Part shown: in pieces, positions 18,267-27,273 of the stretch
Position numbering within the stretch: position 1 is the first letter of the stretch
Layout: the number at the start of each line of letters is the position of its first letter
Assembly (NCBI GenBank): GCA_963727245.1
Contig: CAVSFO010000012.1
Coordinates: forward strand, 62,001 to 126,000
From: JBKQVT01 sp963727245
GTDB taxonomy: Bacteria; Planctomycetota; Planctomycetia; Pirellulales; Thermoguttaceae
Length of the DNA stretch: 64,000 nt
Reading direction: 5' to 3'
Notes under the pieces: model-generated
The model's database searches: none
What the model was told of the DNA's origin: nothing
Seen by the model: the letters and a program-made list of their open reading frames with translations, nothing else
Translations under genes and position numbers: made by a program

Positions 18267-21200
18267 TCACGGCCCCGTCTGCGTTGCCGGGCGGTGCTGG
18301 GCCAAGGCGGCCTTCAACGTCTCGCACTCCTGCTGGAGAATGTGGACCGCCTGGGCCGCCTCTTCCGCCTCGGCCGGCACGTCGCCGGGCTGCGAGAGCT
18401 TCTCGACGCGCAGCGTGGCTTCGTCGGCCGACTCCGCTCCCAGATAGACGACGGTCCCCTTAAGCCGGTGTCCCAGGCGGCCGACTTCCGCCAGGTCGCC
18501 GCTCTGCAAGGCCGCGTGCATTCGCGGCAGCAGGCGGTCGGCGTCGTCGAAGAAACAGCGGATCATCTCCCCGAGCATTTTGGGGTTATTGCAGCAGCGT
18601 GGCACGCGCCAAGTCCGCATCGAACACGCCGGCCGGCCGGGGATCCTGCGCCGGCGGCGACTCGGGCGCGGCCGCGGCCGAGCTGGATTGACGGGTGCCA
18701 CGGTTGGCTTGTCCAACCGTGTTTCCAGCACTGCTGGGCAAGCCAGCAGTGGCACCAAACATGTCAACCGAGCACGGCTGGGACGCTAAACTCTCGACGG
18801 TGAAAACCAGCTCGCGGGCGTCAATGGGCTTCGACAGGTAGCCGTCCATGCCGGCGGCCAGGCAGCGCTCACGGTCGCCCTTCATGGCGTGAGCGGTCAT
18901 GGCGATGACCGGCACCCTGCGGCCGCGATCCTCCAGGGCGCGAATGGCCGCGGTCGCCTTCAGGCCGTCCATGCCGGGCATTTGCACGTCCATGAGGATG
19001 ACGTCGTAGCGGTGTTCCTGCGTCATGCGGAGCGCCTGCTGGCCGTCGCCGGCGACGTCGACCAGGTGGCCGCGGTCCTGGAGGAAATAGGCGGCCACTT
19101 TCTGGTTCGCCGGGTTGTCCTCCACCAGCAGGATGTGCAATTTCGTTGCCGCCGGGGGCAGCACGGCGGGCGTCTCCGGCTCGGCGGGCAGTTCCGCCGC
19201 CAAAGGCAAGTGGACGGTGAAATAGAAGGTGCTGCCGCGGCCCAACTCGCTCTCGACCCAGATGCGGCCCTGCATCAGCCGGACGAGGTTCGCGGAAATC
19301 GTCAATCCCAGCCCGGTGCCGCCGAAGGTGCGAGTGGTCGAGGCGTCGGCCTGGGCGAAGGGCTGGAAGATGCGCTCCAAGTCGGCCGCCGGGATGCCGA
19401 TTCCCGTGTCCCGCACCGCGAATTCCAGCGTCACGGAAGGGATTAGGGATTGGGGATTAGGGGAAGCCAAGCCGGCAACCTCCGACTCCTCGCCCCTAAT
19501 CCCTACGACCAGGCTGCGCCCGGTGCCCGAATCCCTAATCCCTTCCGCAACGCGGACGTTGATCGTGACTTCGCCGTGCTGGGTGAACTTGATGCCGTTG
19601 CCGGCCAGATTGAGCAACACCTGCCGCAAGCGCACCTGGTCGCCGACCAGCGCGTCCGGCACTTCGGGTGGCAGGTGGCAGGAGAAGGCGATCCCCTTTT
19701 CGCTCGCCCGCACCGTGAGCACCTGCGTGGTCCGCTCCAGGACGCGGCGGAGGCTGAAAGGGGCGGATTCCAGTTCCAGTTTTCCCGCCTCGATCTTCGC
19801 CGAATCGAGCAAATCGTTCAACAGGACCAGCAGCAGGTCGGCCGATTCCTTGGCGGTCCGCAGGAAGTCTCTGGCCGGCGAATTGACCTGCTTCTGCAAG
19901 GCCAGATCGACCATGCCGAGGATGGCGTTCATGGGGGTCCGCAGTTCGTGGCTGATGTTGGCCAGGAAGCGGCCCTTGGCCTCGTTGGCGGCCTCGGCGG
20001 CGCGGGCGTGCTTCTCCGAGGTTTCCAGGAGACGGATGCGCTGGACGGCAATGGCCACGTGGTCGGCCACGGTTTTCATCAATCCCAACTCGTCGGCCGC
20101 GAACGCTGGTTTGCTCCGCGATCCGAAGCAAAGCGTGCCGATGACCCGCCCCTGGTTCACCAGCGGATGACAGACGTAGGCTTGGATGCCCAGGCGCGGA
20201 CCAGTTCGGCGTGGGGGTCAAGCGCGGTCCCGGCGGCGCTCGGCCGCGATCCGGCCGCCCTCCTGGGCCGCGGCGCCGCACGAGGCCGGGCCGTAGTCGG
20301 GGCACTGGATTTGCCGGGCCGTCGCGTCGGGAACGCCGCCGCAGGCGTTCAGACGAAACTGGCCCGACTGCTCGTCCAAGAGGTAGTTGAAAAACACGTG
20401 GCAGTCCAGATGGTCCATGACCTTGCGGCAAAGCGACTCGATGACTTGCTGGGGCCGGTCGCTTTCCAGCAACTGCGCGGTCACTTCCGAGAGCAGCCGC
20501 TGTCGGTCCTCGCCGCGGCGGCGGACTTGTTCGTGTTCGAGCGCATCCAGCGCGAAGGAGACGTCGGCACAGAGCGAACTCAGCAGCCCGACCTCTTCCG
20601 CGTCGAACGGGTCGGGCTGGCCGGCGTAGAGCGTCAGGGCGGCGACCGTCTTGCCCTGGCGGCGCAGGGGAAAGGCGGCCGAGCTGCGAAAGCCGCAACC
20701 CAGGGCCGCCGCCCGCCAGGGCTCGGCCGCGGCACTGGTCTGGAAATCGTTGTTGATGACGGCCTGGTTCTCGCGGACGCAGGTGCCCGTCGGGCCCATG
20801 CCCAGTTGGCCGTCCGTCTCCACTTTGATCTGTTTCAGGTAGTCGGCCGCCTCGCCGGAGGAGGCCACGGGGGTGACGTTCCGGCCCTCGACTTGCCCGA
20901 TCCAGACCAAGGGAAAGCCGCCTTCCTCGGCCACGATCCGGCAAACGTCGCGGAACAGCGCGCCGGTGTCGCGGGCCCGGACAATGGCCTCATTGACGCG
21001 GCTGAGCACGGCGTACAGCCCGCTCAGCTTGGCGATGCGCTCCTCGCGACGTTTGCGATCGGTGATGTCCAGGGCGTAGATGCGGACCTGGCGGGTGGCC
21101 GGATCGAAGGACATGGATTGATGAAACCAGCGCTTGCCGACCAGCAGTTCCCGGTCCGGAAGTTCGACGACGGGACGCCGGCAAGCCTCGGCCACCGACC

Positions 21201-21930
21201 GCCAATCGACCAGGAAAGGGTGCTCGGCGCCGCGCTGGCGCAGATATGGCAGCAGCACGTCGGCCGCCGGGTTGATGAACGTGGGATGCCCGTCCAGGTC
21301 CACTTCGAGAACGGGGTTCGGGTTGAGCAGGGCGAAGGACGCCAGTTGCGCCATCTTCTCCTCGGCCCGTTTGTGATCGGTCACGTCGCTGATCGTCACC
21401 CGGCAACCGGCGGCGTCGGCCTGGTGGGTCTCGATGGGGACGATTTCCAGGCGGCCGAAGAACTGCTCGCCGTCGGGCCTGCGAAAGGGGAGTTCGCAGG
21501 ACTTCCTTCTCCCCGAGGCCATGACCTGCTGGACGTGGAGGTGGCAGATATCGCGGCACTTCGGCGCCGCCAGCCGGGAAATCGAGGTGCCCAGCAAAAT
21601 TCCCCGCTCCACTCCCAGCATCGTGGCGGCGGTAAGATTGGCCTCCCGAATGACCTGTTCGCAGTCCAGGGTGAGATAGCCCACCGGCGCGAATTCGTAG
21701 AGATCGCGATAGCGGTCGTGGACCGCGGCCAGCTTGGCCTGGGACTGGCGGCTTTTTTCCTGCGGCGATTCCGCCTCGCTCCGCTGGATGGCGGCCTGCT
21801 CGACGAGCGCCCGCGGGTCGGGCACGAACATGGCGGGGATTTTGGGCAACAGCGTGCCGGCGGATTCCTCGGCCCGTGGGCCGAGCGCGCTGGGCGGCGA
21901 CGGCCTGGCGGCGGATTTTCGCTTTTTCAC
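18267..21930 (-). CDS. Hybrid sensor histidine kinase with PAS, GAF, REC and HPt domains (frameshifted)
   Basis: Signal transduction phosphorelay protein, about 1,220 residues. Order: PAS (FAPVGYLTLDCEQVIREAN), PAS (NPNPVLEVDLDGHPTFINP), GAF (GMGPTGTCVRENQAVINND), second GAF, HisKA with SHELRTPMNAIL, HATPase (NGIKFTQHG, DTGIGIP, FQPFAQAD, GGTGLGL), receiver (LVEDNPANQK, VILMDVQMPGMDG, lower Lys in YLSKP) and HPt with the phospho-acceptor His in HRLKGTV. Frameshifts occur at about 20225 and 20195 inside the second GAF and at about 18590 before the HPt. No membrane helix is seen, so it is cytoplasmic. A palindromic repeat (19435-19546) is inserted in frame between the N and G1 boxes of the ATPase domain. 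The output protein is not encoded nearby. Confidence 0.92.
19435..19546. repeat. 112-bp palindromic element inserted inside histidine kinase gene
   Basis: Perfect 17-bp terminal inverted repeats, GGAAGGGATTAGGGATT (19435-19451) and its complement (19530-19546). It is translated in frame as about 37 extra residues (from EGIRDSGTG to PQSLIPS) inside the HATPase domain. Confidence 0.9.
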
Positions 21931-21961
21931 GGCGCTGCCCTCCCGGCCTAAACGCGGAACT

Positions 21962-22006
21962 GGGGACTGTCCCGATTTTCGTGTCAGCGAAAATGGGACT
22001 GTCCCC
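21962..22006. repeat. GGGGACTGTCCC palindromic element
   Basis: Same architecture as 12781-12824 (GATTTTCG ... CGAAAAT core). It lies in the upstream region of the histidine kinase gene, 32 bases before its start. Confidence 0.88.
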
Positions 22007-22303
22007 CTGGCGCCACGTTCATCCTGGTTTCTTCATCCTTGATCCTTCATCCTTGGTTGTTCACTTCTTCGCAAAACCAAATGATCGCCGCACTCGGCCC
22101 GCGCGCGTGCCGACGGGCCTGAAGGCGGAACAAGCGATGGCCCCCAAGAAAGGGATTCCCGAATCGAACCGACGCTCAGGCGTCGCGGCCTGCGACGAGC
22201 GGCATCAAGGTGCCAATGCATGAGGACGCGATTTACCCGATCCTCATTATAAGAGTTCTTGATGAAAAACACCACAAGCCGTTTTAGGGGGACGGCGGGT
22301 TTT

Positions 22304-22405
22304 CTCTACCCCCAAGGAAAAAGGTGACAGGCACCATTTGCCGGAACGGCCCGGAGGGTGCTTCGCACAAATGGTGCCTGTCACCTTTTTCCCTCTACCC
22401 CCAAG
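22304..22405. repeat. GGTGACAGGCACC palindromic element flanked by 13-bp direct repeats
   Basis: A perfect 24-bp inverted repeat (22316-22339 and 22369-22392, GGTGACAGGCACCATTT core) around a 29-base middle. It is bounded by identical CTCTACCCCCAAG at 22304-22316 and 22393-22405, which looks like a target-site duplication. The rest of the 494-base gap between 21930 and 22425 holds no recognisable gene. Confidence 0.9.
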
Positions 22406-22424
22406 AATGACTACCAAACGGCCT

Positions 22425-22607
22425 TCAGAAGTGGCACATCATCTGCCAATGGGCCAGCAGCACGGTCACCACGCCCAGAATCCAGCCCGGCACTCTTTCC
22501 GGAGGCAGCACGAGGAACAGTCTTTTGCAGTTCGGGCAGTAGTTCAAGCCTTCCAGGTTCCTGTCCTGCCTGACCACATGCGCACAATAGGGACAGTCGC
22601 AACGCAA
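22425..22607 (-). CDS. Small zinc-ribbon membrane protein
   Basis: About 60 residues from TTG 22607, which has AGGAG seven bases upstream. Two Cys pairs (CDCPYC and YCPNC, about 20 residues apart) form a zinc ribbon; then comes one hydrophobic helix (GWILGVVTVLLAHW). The upstream extension of the frame runs through a palindromic repeat and is not supported. Function unknown; such proteins are often anchored regulators or assembly factors. It stands alone between repeat-rich gaps. Confidence 0.6.
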   Translation of the reverse strand: MRCDCPYCAHVVRQDRNLEGLNYCPNCKRLFLVLPPERVPGWILGVVTVLLAHWQMMCHF

Positions 22608-22721
22608 GAGATTCTCCTGACCCGATGAGCCGAAAAGTGATGAGAATGTCCGTCCCCAGTGAATTCTAGCATATTTTCCCAGGAGCTCCCCCAGTTTACC
22701 AGCCCCCGTGCCGCAAAAGTT

Positions 22722-22777
22722 GGGGATTGTCCCAATTCTGGGCACCATGCGAAGCATGGTCGGACGAAAATGGGACC
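22722..22777. repeat. GGGGATTGTCCC palindromic element
   Basis: Diverged copy with core ACCATGC GAA GCATGGT, the same core as at 40231-40292 and 46576-46636. The remaining 22778-23027 holds nothing recognisable before the alpha-galactosidase gene. Confidence 0.8.
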
Positions 22778-23027
22778 GGATACCCTTCTGGGTGCCTTGG
22801 AAATTCCGGGAAACAACGACTCGCATGTGTGAACCAATGGTGGGGATTCGGTTTGCAGGAGGGGGAAAACGCCTCCGGTGGATAAATCCGCCAAGTTGCT
22901 GGACGCGCGGCGTGCCCTGCCGTAAGATGGCGGAGGCTGGAAGCTGGGGTAGGCTTCAAGTTTCCCCCGCGACGGGCAGTGTCAGATCAGTTGTTTTCCA
23001 CGAGACGAGAAAGGACAAGAGATCGCG

Positions 23028-25012
23028 ATGAGAGTTGCAACACCCGGACTCGTAATGATCCTGCTCCTGGCCATGGCGCCCAGGGCGCCGGCGCCGCAGA
23101 AACCGTTTGGCTGGGCTCGCTCGACTTGAGCAAGATGCAGCAGGGCTTTGGCAAGCCCCAGGTCGACCACGCCATCGCCGACAAGCCGGTGAGCGATAAG
23201 CCGCTGAAGCTCGCCGGGCGGCAATTCGCCCACGGCGTCGGCACCCACGCGCGGAGCGTCGTGTGGATCGACCTGGCCGGCGGCTCCGACCGCTTTCTCG
23301 CCACCGTGGGCGTGGACGACGCGGCGGGCCGGCCGAACGGCACCACCTTCAAAATCGTCGGCGACGGCAAAGTGCTGTTCAAGTCGGGCGTGATGAACCC
23401 GGGCCAGAGGCCCGAGACCGTGGACATCGACTTGACAGGCGTGCAGCGGTTGGTGCTGATCTGCGGCGCGGCCGGCGGCAGCATCGACTTCGCGCACGGC
23501 GATTGGGCCGACGCCCGCTTCCTGGTAAGCGGCGCCAAGCCGCAGACCATCGACGCCCCGGGCGCGAAGGCGGTCATTCTCACGCCCCCGCCGCCGTTGG
23601 CGCCGCGCATCAACGGCGCCAAGATTTTCGGCGTCCGGCCCGGCTCGCCCTTCTTCTTCACCATTCCGGCCACCGGCCAGCGCCCCATGACCTTCGCCGC
23701 CGAGGGCCTGCCGGCCGGACTGAGCCTCGATCCCCAGACCGGCCACATCACCGGCACGCTGAGTCAGCGCGGCGAGTATGGGGTCTTCTTCCAGGCGACC
23801 AACGCCCTGGGCACGGCCCGCCGCGGTTTCAAGATCATTTGCGGCGACACCTTGGCGCTGACGCCGGAAATGGGCTGGAACAGTTGGTACAAGTGGATCA
23901 ACAACGTGAACGACAAGATCATTCGCGACGCCGCCGACGCCATGGTCTCCAACGGCATGATCAACCACGGCTACATCTACGTGAATATCGACGATTGCTG
24001 GGCCTACCAGCCGGGATCGAAGGACCCCGTCTTCGGCGGCCCGATCCGCGACGCCGCCGGCAAGGTCAACTCGAACCGGCGCTTCCCCGACATGAAGGCC
24101 CTGACCGATTTCATCCATCGCCGCGGCCTGAGGGCCGGCATCTACACCTCGCCGGGACCGACGACCTGCGCCGGCTGCACCGGCGCCTACCGGCACGAGG
24201 CGGAGGACGCCCAGCGCTTCGCCGAGTGGGGCTTCGATTTCCTCAAGTACGACTGGTGCTCGTGCGGCGCGCCGCTGCCCGGGCTGGCCGGACGCCAGGA
24301 GCCCTATCGCAAGATGTCGGCGCTCCTGAAGAAGCAGCCCCGCGACATCCTGCTGAACTTCTGCCAGTACGGCAATGCCAACGTCTGGAAATGGGGCCGC
24401 GAGTGCGGCGGCAACAGTTGGCGCACCGCCGACGATCTGGGCCGCGGCTACTTGACCGGGGAGTTCGACCTGATGTGCCGCGAGGTCTTCGATCTCTATG
24501 CCGCCCAGAAGCTGCACAAGTACGCCGGCCCCGGCGCCTGGAACGATCCCGACTACCTGCAAATGGGCCAGCTCAGTTATGGCCCCACAACCCTCTCGCC
24601 CGACGCGCAGTATTCGCAATTCTCGCTGTGGTCCCTGGTGGCTGCGCCGCTGATCTTCGGCGGCGACGTGAAAGACCTCGACGACTTCACCCTCAGCCTG
24701 GTCTCGAACGACGAGGTGATCGAAGTGGACCAGGACGCGCTGGGCAAAGCGGGCCGCCGCGTGGCCAAGAACGGCGACCAGGAGGTCTGGGCCCGGCCGC
24801 TGGAAGACGGCAGCCTGGCGGTGGGACTGTTCAATCGCAGCGAGATGGAAACCACGGTCACGGCCAACTGGTCCGACCTGGGCGTCCAGGGCAAGCAGCG
24901 CGCCCGCGACTTGTGGCGGCAGAAGGAACTCGGCACGCTGGAGGGACGGTTTTCCTCACTGGTGCCGGCGCAGGGCGTGGTGCTGATCCGCCTTTGGTCG
25001 GCCGAGAAGTAG
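23028..25012 (+). CDS. Secreted alpha-galactosidase, GH27 with NPCBM domain (frameshift after signal peptide)
   Basis: Hydrolyses terminal alpha-galactosides in the periplasm or outside the cell. The signal peptide MRVATPGLVMILLLAMAP (ATG 23028) is in a different frame from the mature protein, so a shift occurs near 23090. Mature part: NPCBM carbohydrate-binding domain (GRQFAHGVGTHARSVVWIDL), a putative Ig-like domain (GLPAGLSLDPQTGHITGTL), then the GH27 barrel with EMGWNSWYKW, YIYVNIDDCWAY, nucleophile Asp in FDFLKYDWCSCG, acid/base region NSWRTADDL and PGAWNDPDYLQMGQ. A C-terminal beta-sandwich follows. Length and order fit bacterial NPCBM-GH27 enzymes. It stands alone with its own terminator, so is probably a single-gene unit for sugar scavenging. 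Confidence 0.93.
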
Positions 25013-25038
25013 GTCGGGTTGCGGAAGGTGGGAAAATG

Positions 25039-25121
25039 GTAGGGTGGGTCGAGGCAGCGAGCCCCACCAGGAGACAGCCGAACGCCAAGTGGTGGGGCTC
25101 GCTGCGCTCGACCCACCCTAC
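25039..25121. repeat. GTAGGGTGGGTCGAG long-stem palindrome
   Basis: Arms of about 32 bases (GTAGGGTGGGTCGAG...GCCCCACCA and its complement) with a short spacer. It lies between the galactosidase stop and its terminator. Close copies are at 30795-30875 (inside nuoL) and 51149-51230. Confidence 0.9.
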
Positions 25122-25144
25122 AACTACAACTTTCCGGAAAACGC

Positions 25145-25177
25145 CCCCCGGACGCAGTCCGGGGGCTTTTGCTTTTT
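25145..25177 (+). terminator. Rho-independent terminator of the alpha-galactosidase gene
   Basis: CCCCCGGAC, loop GCA, GTCCGGGGG, then CTTTTGCTTTTT. Confidence 0.8.
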
Positions 25178-25237
25178 CCTTCCCCCTTCCGCCCTCCGCC
25201 CTCCGCCTTTCCTAATCCCCAATCCCTAATCCCTCTA
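25178..25237. repeat. Pyrimidine-rich TTCCGCC tract plus AATCCCTAATCCCT motif
   Basis: The tract of CCTTCCGCC and CCCTCCGCC units also occurs at 38384 (opposite strand), 39178 and 44760. It is followed by CCTAATCCCCAATCCCTAATCCCT, as in the element at 19435. It overlaps the last codons of the minus-strand gene 25212-25652. Confidence 0.6.
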
Positions 25238-25652
25238 AAATATCGAGGTGCGCCTGGGCGTTGCCCAGCGATTCTTCGGCCAGGACTTGCAGCTCGGGCG
25301 CATCGGCCAGGCCGGCCACGCAATCCTCCATGGCCGGCAGGTCGCGCCGCAGATGTTCGATCACCCGTTGCAGCAGGTAGTCCAGGCTGGCGTCGTTCAT
25401 GCAGGCGAAGGCCAGCGGGAACGGTCCCGGGTCCGGCTGGCCGCCATGATCGAGAATGGCCTGGGCGATGCGGCGGGCCAGCCGATCTTGGTCGGCGACG
25501 AGGTTGTCGAGGGCTTCTTGGGCCGGCTGCTCGGCGGCGTCGGACCACGGCCTGGCGTCGCGGAGGTACATCGCCAACGAGCGGCAAAGGATCCGCAACA
25601 GCCGATTCAGCACCGCGGTTGCACTGGGACGGGTGAGCGAAGCTATTTTCAT
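25212..25652 (-). CDS. Hypothetical helical protein after nuoN
   Basis: 146 residues, all-helical in appearance: LNRLLRILCRSLAMYLRDARPW, QEALDNLVADQDRLARRIAQAIL, SLDYLLQRVIEHLRRDLPAMEDC and LAEESLGNAQAHLDIL. The spacing suggests a four-helix bundle, possibly ferritin-like, but the metal ligands are not convincing and I do not assign a family. ATG 25652 is preceded by GAGG. It begins 40 bases after nuoN on the same strand and is probably the last gene of the nuo transcript. Its final residues come from the repeat at 25213-25237, so the C-terminus may be altered. Confidence 0.65.
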   Translation of the reverse strand: MKIASLTRPSATAVLNRLLRILCRSLAMYLRDARPWSDAAEQPAQEALDNLVADQDRLARRIAQAILDHGGQPDPGPFPLAFACMNDASLDYLLQRVIEHLRRDLPAMEDCVAGLADAPELQVLAEESLGNAQAHLDILEGLGIGD

Positions 25653-25692
25653 GTCGCCTCGGGTTGGCAAAGGTGAGCTACCAACGTTTTCC

Positions 25693-27273
25693 TCAAGGTA
25701 TCAAGGAGGAGGCGGCCACGTTGGCCCACGCCGACAGGCCGCCCCAGCAGACGAATAGCCCGATCAGGAAGGCTGTCAGCACGGCGACATAGGCCCCCGG
25801 CGCCGAGGCCAGCGGGATGGAGGGGGCCGGGCGTGCGGCGGGCTCGGGCAGCACCACCAGCACCCGCACCACGCGGAGATAGTAGAACAGGCTCAGCACG
25901 GTGTTCAGTCCGCCGATGGCCAGCAGCGCCAGGAGCTTGGCGTCCAGCAGGGCGGCGAAGATGACGAACTTGGCGACGAATCCGGCCAGCGGCGGTACGC
26001 CCACCAGGCTGAAGAGGATGATCGTCATGCAGACGGCCAGTCCCGGCGAAGGGCGCAGCAGGCCGGCGTAGTCGTCGATCGCTTCGCTGTCCAGCGCGTT
26101 GCGGAGGAAGGCCACGAAAGCGAAGGCCCCCAGGTTCATAAACAGGTAAATGCCCAGGTAGATGAGCAGCGAGGCCACGGCTGCCCCCGCGCCGGCGTCG
26201 TCGTGGCGTGCGGCCAACGTGGCGGCGGCGGCCACGGGCATCATCATGTAGCCGGCATGGGCGATGGTAGAATAGGCCAGCAGCCGTTTCATGTTCGACT
26301 GGCCATAGGCGGCGAGGTTGCCGAAGGTGCAGGTGACGGCGGCCAAGAGGCCGACCAGGCCGGCGATATAGAGGCCCGCCTGCGGGCAGGCGGTGGAGAA
26401 CATCAGAGCCAGGCGGGCCAGCAGGCCCAGGGCGGCGGCCTTGGAGGCCACGGAGAGGAAGGCGGCGACTTCGGCCGGCGCGCCCTCGAAGACGTCCGGA
26501 GCCCAGAAGTGAAAGGGCACGGCCGAGATCTTGAAACCCAGCCCGGCCATGAGCATCAGCCCGCCCAGCACCAGCACCACGGTGTAGCCGGCCGGGACGC
26601 CGTCGCGGAACATGGCGGCGGCTGCGGCGGCCATGCCGGGCAGGTTGGCGGTGCCCAGCGCGCCGGCCAGGAGGCTGATGCCGTAGAGCATCACGCCGGC
26701 GGCGCCGGCGCCGAAGACGGCGTATTTCAGGGCCGCCTCGCTGCTGCGGCGGCGGTGGCGCAGGATGCCGGCCAGCACGTAGGAAGGCACGCTGGCCATT
26801 TCGATCCCCAGCACAATGACCAGGGCATGGTTTGCCGAGACCATCAGGCACATGCCCAGCGTCGCCCCCAGCACCATCACGTAGAACTCGGCGGCGTCCT
26901 CGGCCCGGGGCAGGGCGGAGATCCGCGTCAGCAAGACCAGCAGCAGCACAAATAGCAGCAGCAGCCCGCGCAGGGAGACCGAGAAGCTATCGTAGACCAG
27001 CAGGCCGGTGAAGAGCGGCATCGGTCCGCGGGCCGCGACGGCTTTCAGGCTGGCGGCCTGGAACGGAAGGCCCGCCGGGATGACCAGGTACAGCGCCGCT
27101 GCCGCCCCGAAGAGCATGACGTAGTAAGGGCCGGCCTTCCAGCGCGGCGCCAGCATCCTGACCAGCAGGATGAGCACGATGGCCGCGCAGAGCGTCAACT
27201 CCGGCCGGAAAGCCAAGAGCGACTCGCCGAGCGGCTGCGACAAAGCTTGTTGGAGCAGGGCGTGGAAGATCAC
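25693..27273 (-). CDS. nuoN: NADH-quinone oxidoreductase subunit N
   Basis: 526-residue antiporter-like membrane subunit of respiratory complex I. About 14 hydrophobic helices are visible. Family motifs are IEMASVPSYVLAGI, LKYAVFGAGAAGVMLYG, the conserved Lys in VASKAAALGLL, YGQSNMKRLLAYSTIAHAGYM and GVPPLAGFVAKF. It moves protons coupled to electron transfer. The start overlaps the nuoM stop by four bases (ATGA), showing translational coupling. Unbroken frame and normal length. Confidence 0.97.
   Translation of the reverse strand: MIFHALLQQALSQPLGESLLAFRPELTLCAAIVLILLVRMLAPRWKAGPYYVMLFGAAAALYLVIPAGLPFQAASLKAVAARGPMPLFTGLLVYDSFSVSLRGLLLLFVLLLVLLTRISALPRAEDAAEFYVMVLGATLGMCLMVSANHALVIVLGIEMASVPSYVLAGILRHRRRSSEAALKYAVFGAGAAGVMLYGISLLAGALGTANLPGMAAAAAAMFRDGVPAGYTVVLVLGGLMLMAGLGFKISAVPFHFWAPDVFEGAPAEVAAFLSVASKAAALGLLARLALMFSTACPQAGLYIAGLVGLLAAVTCTFGNLAAYGQSNMKRLLAYSTIAHAGYMMMPVAAAATLAARHDDAGAGAAVASLLIYLGIYLFMNLGAFAFVAFLRNALDSEAIDDYAGLLRPSPGLAVCMTIILFSLVGVPPLAGFVAKFVIFAALLDAKLLALLAIGGLNTVLSLFYYLRVVRVLVVLPEPAARPAPSIPLASAPGAYVAVLTAFLIGLFVCWGGLSAWANVAASSLIP

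Noticed and set aside
19450..21951. Plus-strand frame of 833 codons opposite the histidine kinase
   Set aside because: Shadow of the minus-strand kinase; no recognisable motif and His/Gly/Gln-rich.
22140..22260. tRNA-like stretch (GGTTCGATTC and a GACGC/GCGTC arm on the minus strand)
   Set aside because: No acceptor stem and the T-arm does not pair, so it is not a tRNA; at most a decayed fragment.
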